Shown piece by piece: positions 60,670-64,000 of a DNA stretch of 64,000 bases. Each line of letters starts with the position of its first letter. Position 1 is the first letter of the stretch. Where the stretch lies: positions 43,712,831 through 43,776,830 of the forward strand of contig OX439132.1 of NCBI GenBank assembly GCA_949318235.1. The letters are read 5' to 3'. Made by a program: the position numbers and the translations under genes. The stretch comes from Ecdyonurus torrentis (taxonomy: Eukaryota; Arthropoda; Insecta; Ephemeroptera; Heptageniidae). The notes below the pieces were generated by a model. That model saw nothing but the letters and a program-made list of their open reading frames with translations, did not search any database and was not told the origin of the DNA.

Positions 60670-61042
60670 TTTAGGCTGGAAATCAGCTACTCTGAAATTT
60701 GGCTAAAAAGTTGTAAAGAATGAAAAATCTGAAATTTTGTACAGTGATACATTAAGATAGGGTATCTTCAAAAATGTTAAATATTTGTGGTCACCATGCT
60801 AGATTTTAAATTATGATTTTTTTGAAGTTTTAGTTCCATAAGAGCCCATGTTATTTTCAATAATAATTTGTTCTTTTATCTGATGGTCACAGGTTCTGAA
60901 AATTTTATCATAGGTAGCCGTTACTGTTAATTTTCAAATGAAATAATAAAGATTGGTAGTTTTCTTTTTACATTTTGAGATATAAGCCGAGGCCCGCGGG
61001 ATCCGGGGGCCTCGTATAAACCATCTAAATACAACCCTTTTA
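60670..61042. repeat. Family C, solo arm with inserted G+C-rich hairpin
   Basis: Follows the right arm of the complete element: AAAATCTGAAATTTTGTACA, GGTCACCATGCTAG, CATAAGAGCCCATG, GATGGTCACAGGTTCTG and CATCTAAATACAACCC. Between GATATAAGC and CCATCTAAAT it has an extra palindrome-like CGAGGCCC...GGGCCTCG block (60988-61014). Confidence 0.8.
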
Positions 61043-62378
61043 TGTTTCAAATAATAATAAAAGAATGGGTTGCTCGTATTTCTTTCACTTACTCAAAATT
61101 ACATCGTCGTTTCCCTTCTCATATTTAGAAAACTAAAATTCTTTCGTTTATATACTTTGCCACTGGAATAGTCTGAAATGTTTAAACTAAATAACCTGAA
61201 AATCAGTGAACTAAGCACAAAATATCTGAGATCCGCAACTACGTGACTAAAGTTTTTAATATTTTTCACGTAAGAAGAGAAGAATTGAAAAAACAACACA
61301 AGCAGCAAGATTTAAGAATGCAGTGTGTTAGAGAGTAAAACAATAGACATAAACTCAAGGTCACGGTGAAATATAAGAAAGAAAAAACCTTGAACACAGA
61401 GAACTGATAAAAATTAGCGTAAGTTATGATAGCATCAGTTATTTTACTTTATTGTAATGATTGTATAAATTTATTTTTAAATCATTGTTTTGAATTGGTT
61501 TTGTTGGTAAATAATGTACCAGAAAGTTGGCTCAAGTTTTTGTTTTTATTTTGTGATTATAAGCATCACTACTTTTGTATATATATATAAATAAATATAT
61601 ATAGCTATATAGAAGAATATTGTTAGGGTTATTGCTGCCAGCTTTATTATAATATTTCTCATGCATTCTGTGCATTTTACTGCGATACAGGGACGCTCTA
61701 TGTCTGTGCTGTACTCTGTTGCTCTCTCTCTCTCTCTCTCGCTCACAGCTGCCCTACATTCTTCCATAACGCAGGTATGACGATTATTATATATATTTTT
61801 TTCTTTCTATATAACACCTTTTTAATGCCTTTAACGGACCTAAAAGCATCCAAAAAGAAATCCCCTCCGTCTATCTTTCTCTCTCTCTCTTTTTCCTCAA
61901 GTAAATTCTAATTGTAGATATGTAGGTTTTGTGTTACACAAACTTATGCAGGTATAAAATGAATCATGAGTTGTGGTATTTATTTCTCTTTAACCCAATC
62001 AAAGCTCGTGAGTTGCGAATTTAATTTTTTCCCAATCAGGACTTTTGCAAATATGGTCTTATATTATATAGTTGTTGAGTTACTCCAAATAAGAAAGCAA
62101 ACGATTGAGTGAGTTTCAAGGTCAATTTTTTATTTCTAAATTTTTTTGGCCATGACCCCACATACTTCCGAAACTTTTAACATGATTTGTCACTTAATTA
62201 TAATACCAATTATTATCTTTCTCTCAAGTTTAGATTTAAATATTTTTAATTAGGCCTTAGTAAATTTTTTTTGTTCTTATTACCTTTGAGTGTATACAAT
62301 TAAAATAATTTTAGCTCTGCTGAAGGGTATGCCATGTATATGTTTAGAAACGTGTTGTTTTTGTTAGAGCTACTTGGT

Positions 62379-62900
62379 GAGAGAGAGAGAGAGATTTTTT
62401 TTTTTTTTTTTTTTGAGAGGAACCATTGCACTAGTTGGGCTGCTGAAAGCACAATGAGAGGTAAAACTGAAAACAAAAGGCAAGCTGGTGAGGTGATCGC
62501 TCGCTCGCGCACACACCTCTTTTTCTCCACATATTCGCGGTGACTGACAAAGAGTCTGCGTAAAAGCTAGCTCGCTTGACTAAGGCGTTCTCCATGCACC
62601 ACACTGATAATACACACACGATGGTACTGGTGCTACGTAACCAACATGGGCAGTCCTCTTGTTTATTGCCCAATCATACCATGATACCAGTAGTAAACCA
62701 TTGGTGCGCAGGATCTAAAATCAAGTTAAGCTCCACCTCTAAGCACGCAACTGTGTTTTCTCGTGTTATGAGCCAGGCAAGGCAAAGGCAGGCAAGGCAA
62801 GGGTGGGTAGGCGGGTGAGGGTTTCACCAGCACGAGTGGAAAAGCTTTTGCCTCTGTAGCTCACAACATTCACTCGATGCCGGTCTACAGGCAAAGTATA
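62379..62900. other. G+C-rich unique island in intron 4
   Basis: (GA)n and T19 at 62379-62414 precede about 480 bp of higher G+C. It contains CGCTCGCTCGCGCACACACC, GGTACTGGTGCTACGTAACC and AGGCAAGGCAAAGGCAGGCA reiterations. Short open frames on both strands look random. It may be a regulatory island or an unrecognised exon. Confidence 0.35.
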
Positions 62901-63380
62901 AGCGAGGCAGTGGTATACTAGCATAGGAATATACTTGTTTTCTCCGTATATTCTTTACGTATAGAGAGTGTAGCGGCGTGCCGCGGCAAGTGGGCGGAGT
63001 CTGAATTGGTGAGGAGCAAAAATCTTGTCATCACCATGATGGCGTACTATAACTATAGTTTCTAGCTTTTACCAGAGATGGCTCTTAATACGATCATAAT
63101 AATATGAATACAATTTTTTTTAATAATTATTTTTAAAAAATATACACGTGACTTTTTACTTAAAAACAACAATTTTTTTGGGGAAAAAATTTGAATATTT
63201 TGATGTTTTTCCAAGAATTCATGTGACATTTGGCCATTTTAGGAAATTTTAAATGATATTTAACAATAAAATTTTGAAAGCCATTAATTTGCATGTTAAC
63301 ATTTAAATGTGGGGTTTATTGTATGTGTATTCAGCATGATTAGCGTTTATTTTATGTATATTGCATGTAAAATGTACTCT

Positions 63381-63692
63381 GCCCCTGCGAGTTAGTAATG
63401 TTGTCAATTTGCAAGACATATAGGTGCCTCTGGTTGCATAAATGTCAAATCTGCAGGGGCACAAACTCAAACTATGCAAATCCAGCGATTTATCAGATAA
63501 AATTTAGATGTGCCCCTGCAAAATAGCGATGTTTTCAATTTGCACGACATAAAGGTGCCTCTGGTTGCATAAATGTCAAATCTGCAGGCGCACAAAATCA
63601 AATTATGCAAATCCAGCGATTTATCAGATAAAATTTAGATGTGCCCCTGCAAAATAGCGATGTTTTCAATTTGCACGACATATAGGTGCCTC
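63381..63692. repeat. 131-bp tandem repeat, 2.4 units
   Basis: GCCCCTGC starts at 63381, 63512 and 63643, exactly 131 bp apart. Units share GTGCCTCTGGTTGCATAAAT, GTCAAATCTGCAGG and CCAGCGATTTATCAGATAAA. The third unit stops after GGTGCCTCT, where the 154-bp repeat begins. Confidence 0.95.
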
Positions 63693-64000
63693 TATGGCAT
63701 ACAGACAGAAGGCCCGCGGACAAAAGGCCCTACGACAAAAGACCCTACCCGTGCGCCGCTCGCCGATATGCTTTACCTGTGCGCACAGCCAGGGCCTTTT
63801 GTCCGAGGGCCTTTTGTCCACGGACCTTCTGTCAGACATTCGGTTGTATGGCATACAGACAGAAGGCCCGCGGACAAAAGGCCCTACGACAAAAGACCCT
63901 ACCCGTGCGCCGCTCGCCGATATGCTTTACCTGTGCGCACAGCCAGGGCCTTTTGTCCGAGGGCCTTTTGTCCACGGACCTTCTGTCAGACATTCGGTTG
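63693..64000. repeat. 154-bp hairpin-forming tandem repeat, two units
   Basis: Two apparently identical units, 63693-63846 and 63847-64000. Each is an imperfect palindrome: CAGACAGAAGGCCCGCGGAC + AAAAGG on the left pairs with CCTTTTGTCCACGGACCTTC + TGTCAG on the right. Inner G+C-rich sequence includes CGTGCGCCGCTCGCCGATAT. The window ends exactly at a unit boundary, so the array may continue. The minus-strand frame here is not a gene. Confidence 0.95.

Noticed and set aside
62576..62818. 80-codon frame in the 62-63 kb G+C-rich island as a further ANKRD-like exon
   Set aside because: Composition is unlike the expected charged region, and no acceptor in the required phase was recognised.

Overview
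The window is nuclear DNA from an animal, most likely an arthropod. It is very A+T-rich and holds three spliced protein-coding loci, whose proteins look insect-like from memory of the families (no alignment was run). It also has many (CT)n/(GA)n and (AT)n microsatellites, long homopolymers, a tRNA-derived SINE-like sequence and a dense population of short foldback (MITE-like) elements. There is no bacterial, phage or CRISPR content, and I found no intact transposase or reverse transcriptase gene. The species cannot be named from sequence alone.

Layout. Positions 1-1150 are a satellite with a trimeric higher-order structure, inside what appears to be an intron of the first gene. Positions 1838-2863 (minus) hold the first three coding exons of eIF3 subunit i (EIF3I). 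Positions 3592-7266 (minus) hold a complete five-exon NDUFS3 gene (mitochondrial complex I 30 kDa subunit, 266 residues). From 7842 onward (plus) lies the N-terminal part of an ANKRD11/ANKRD12-like ankyrin-repeat gene, head to head with NDUFS3. Its exons at 7842-8017, 23111-23383, 56424-56566 and 56797-56968 join in perfect phase across introns of 15.1 kb, 33.0 kb and 230 bp, and the gene continues beyond position 64000. Everything else is intron or intergenic DNA.

The non-coding DNA is highly structured. I could define several repeat families by comparing copies within the window: family A (palindromic, three copies), B (three copies), C (long inverted repeats, four copies or fragments), I (two copies), M (two copies), K (two copies), an ATTACGTAA-ended family (five copies), a 1.5-kb element with perfect 21-bp ends, a small TA-flanked MITE nested inside another element, and several single foldbacks. 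The right edge holds a 131-bp tandem repeat running into a 154-bp hairpin-forming tandem repeat, with an older single copy 48 kb away. The palindrome TGACGTCA (the CRE/ATF core) occurs 19 times, about half within these elements.

The three genes have housekeeping or nuclear roles (translation initiation, respiratory electron transport, chromatin-linked regulation) and form no operon or pathway. The notable biology is the repeat landscape inside the giant introns of the ANKRD-like gene and how it may supply hairpins, splice-adjacent sequence and CRE-like sites.
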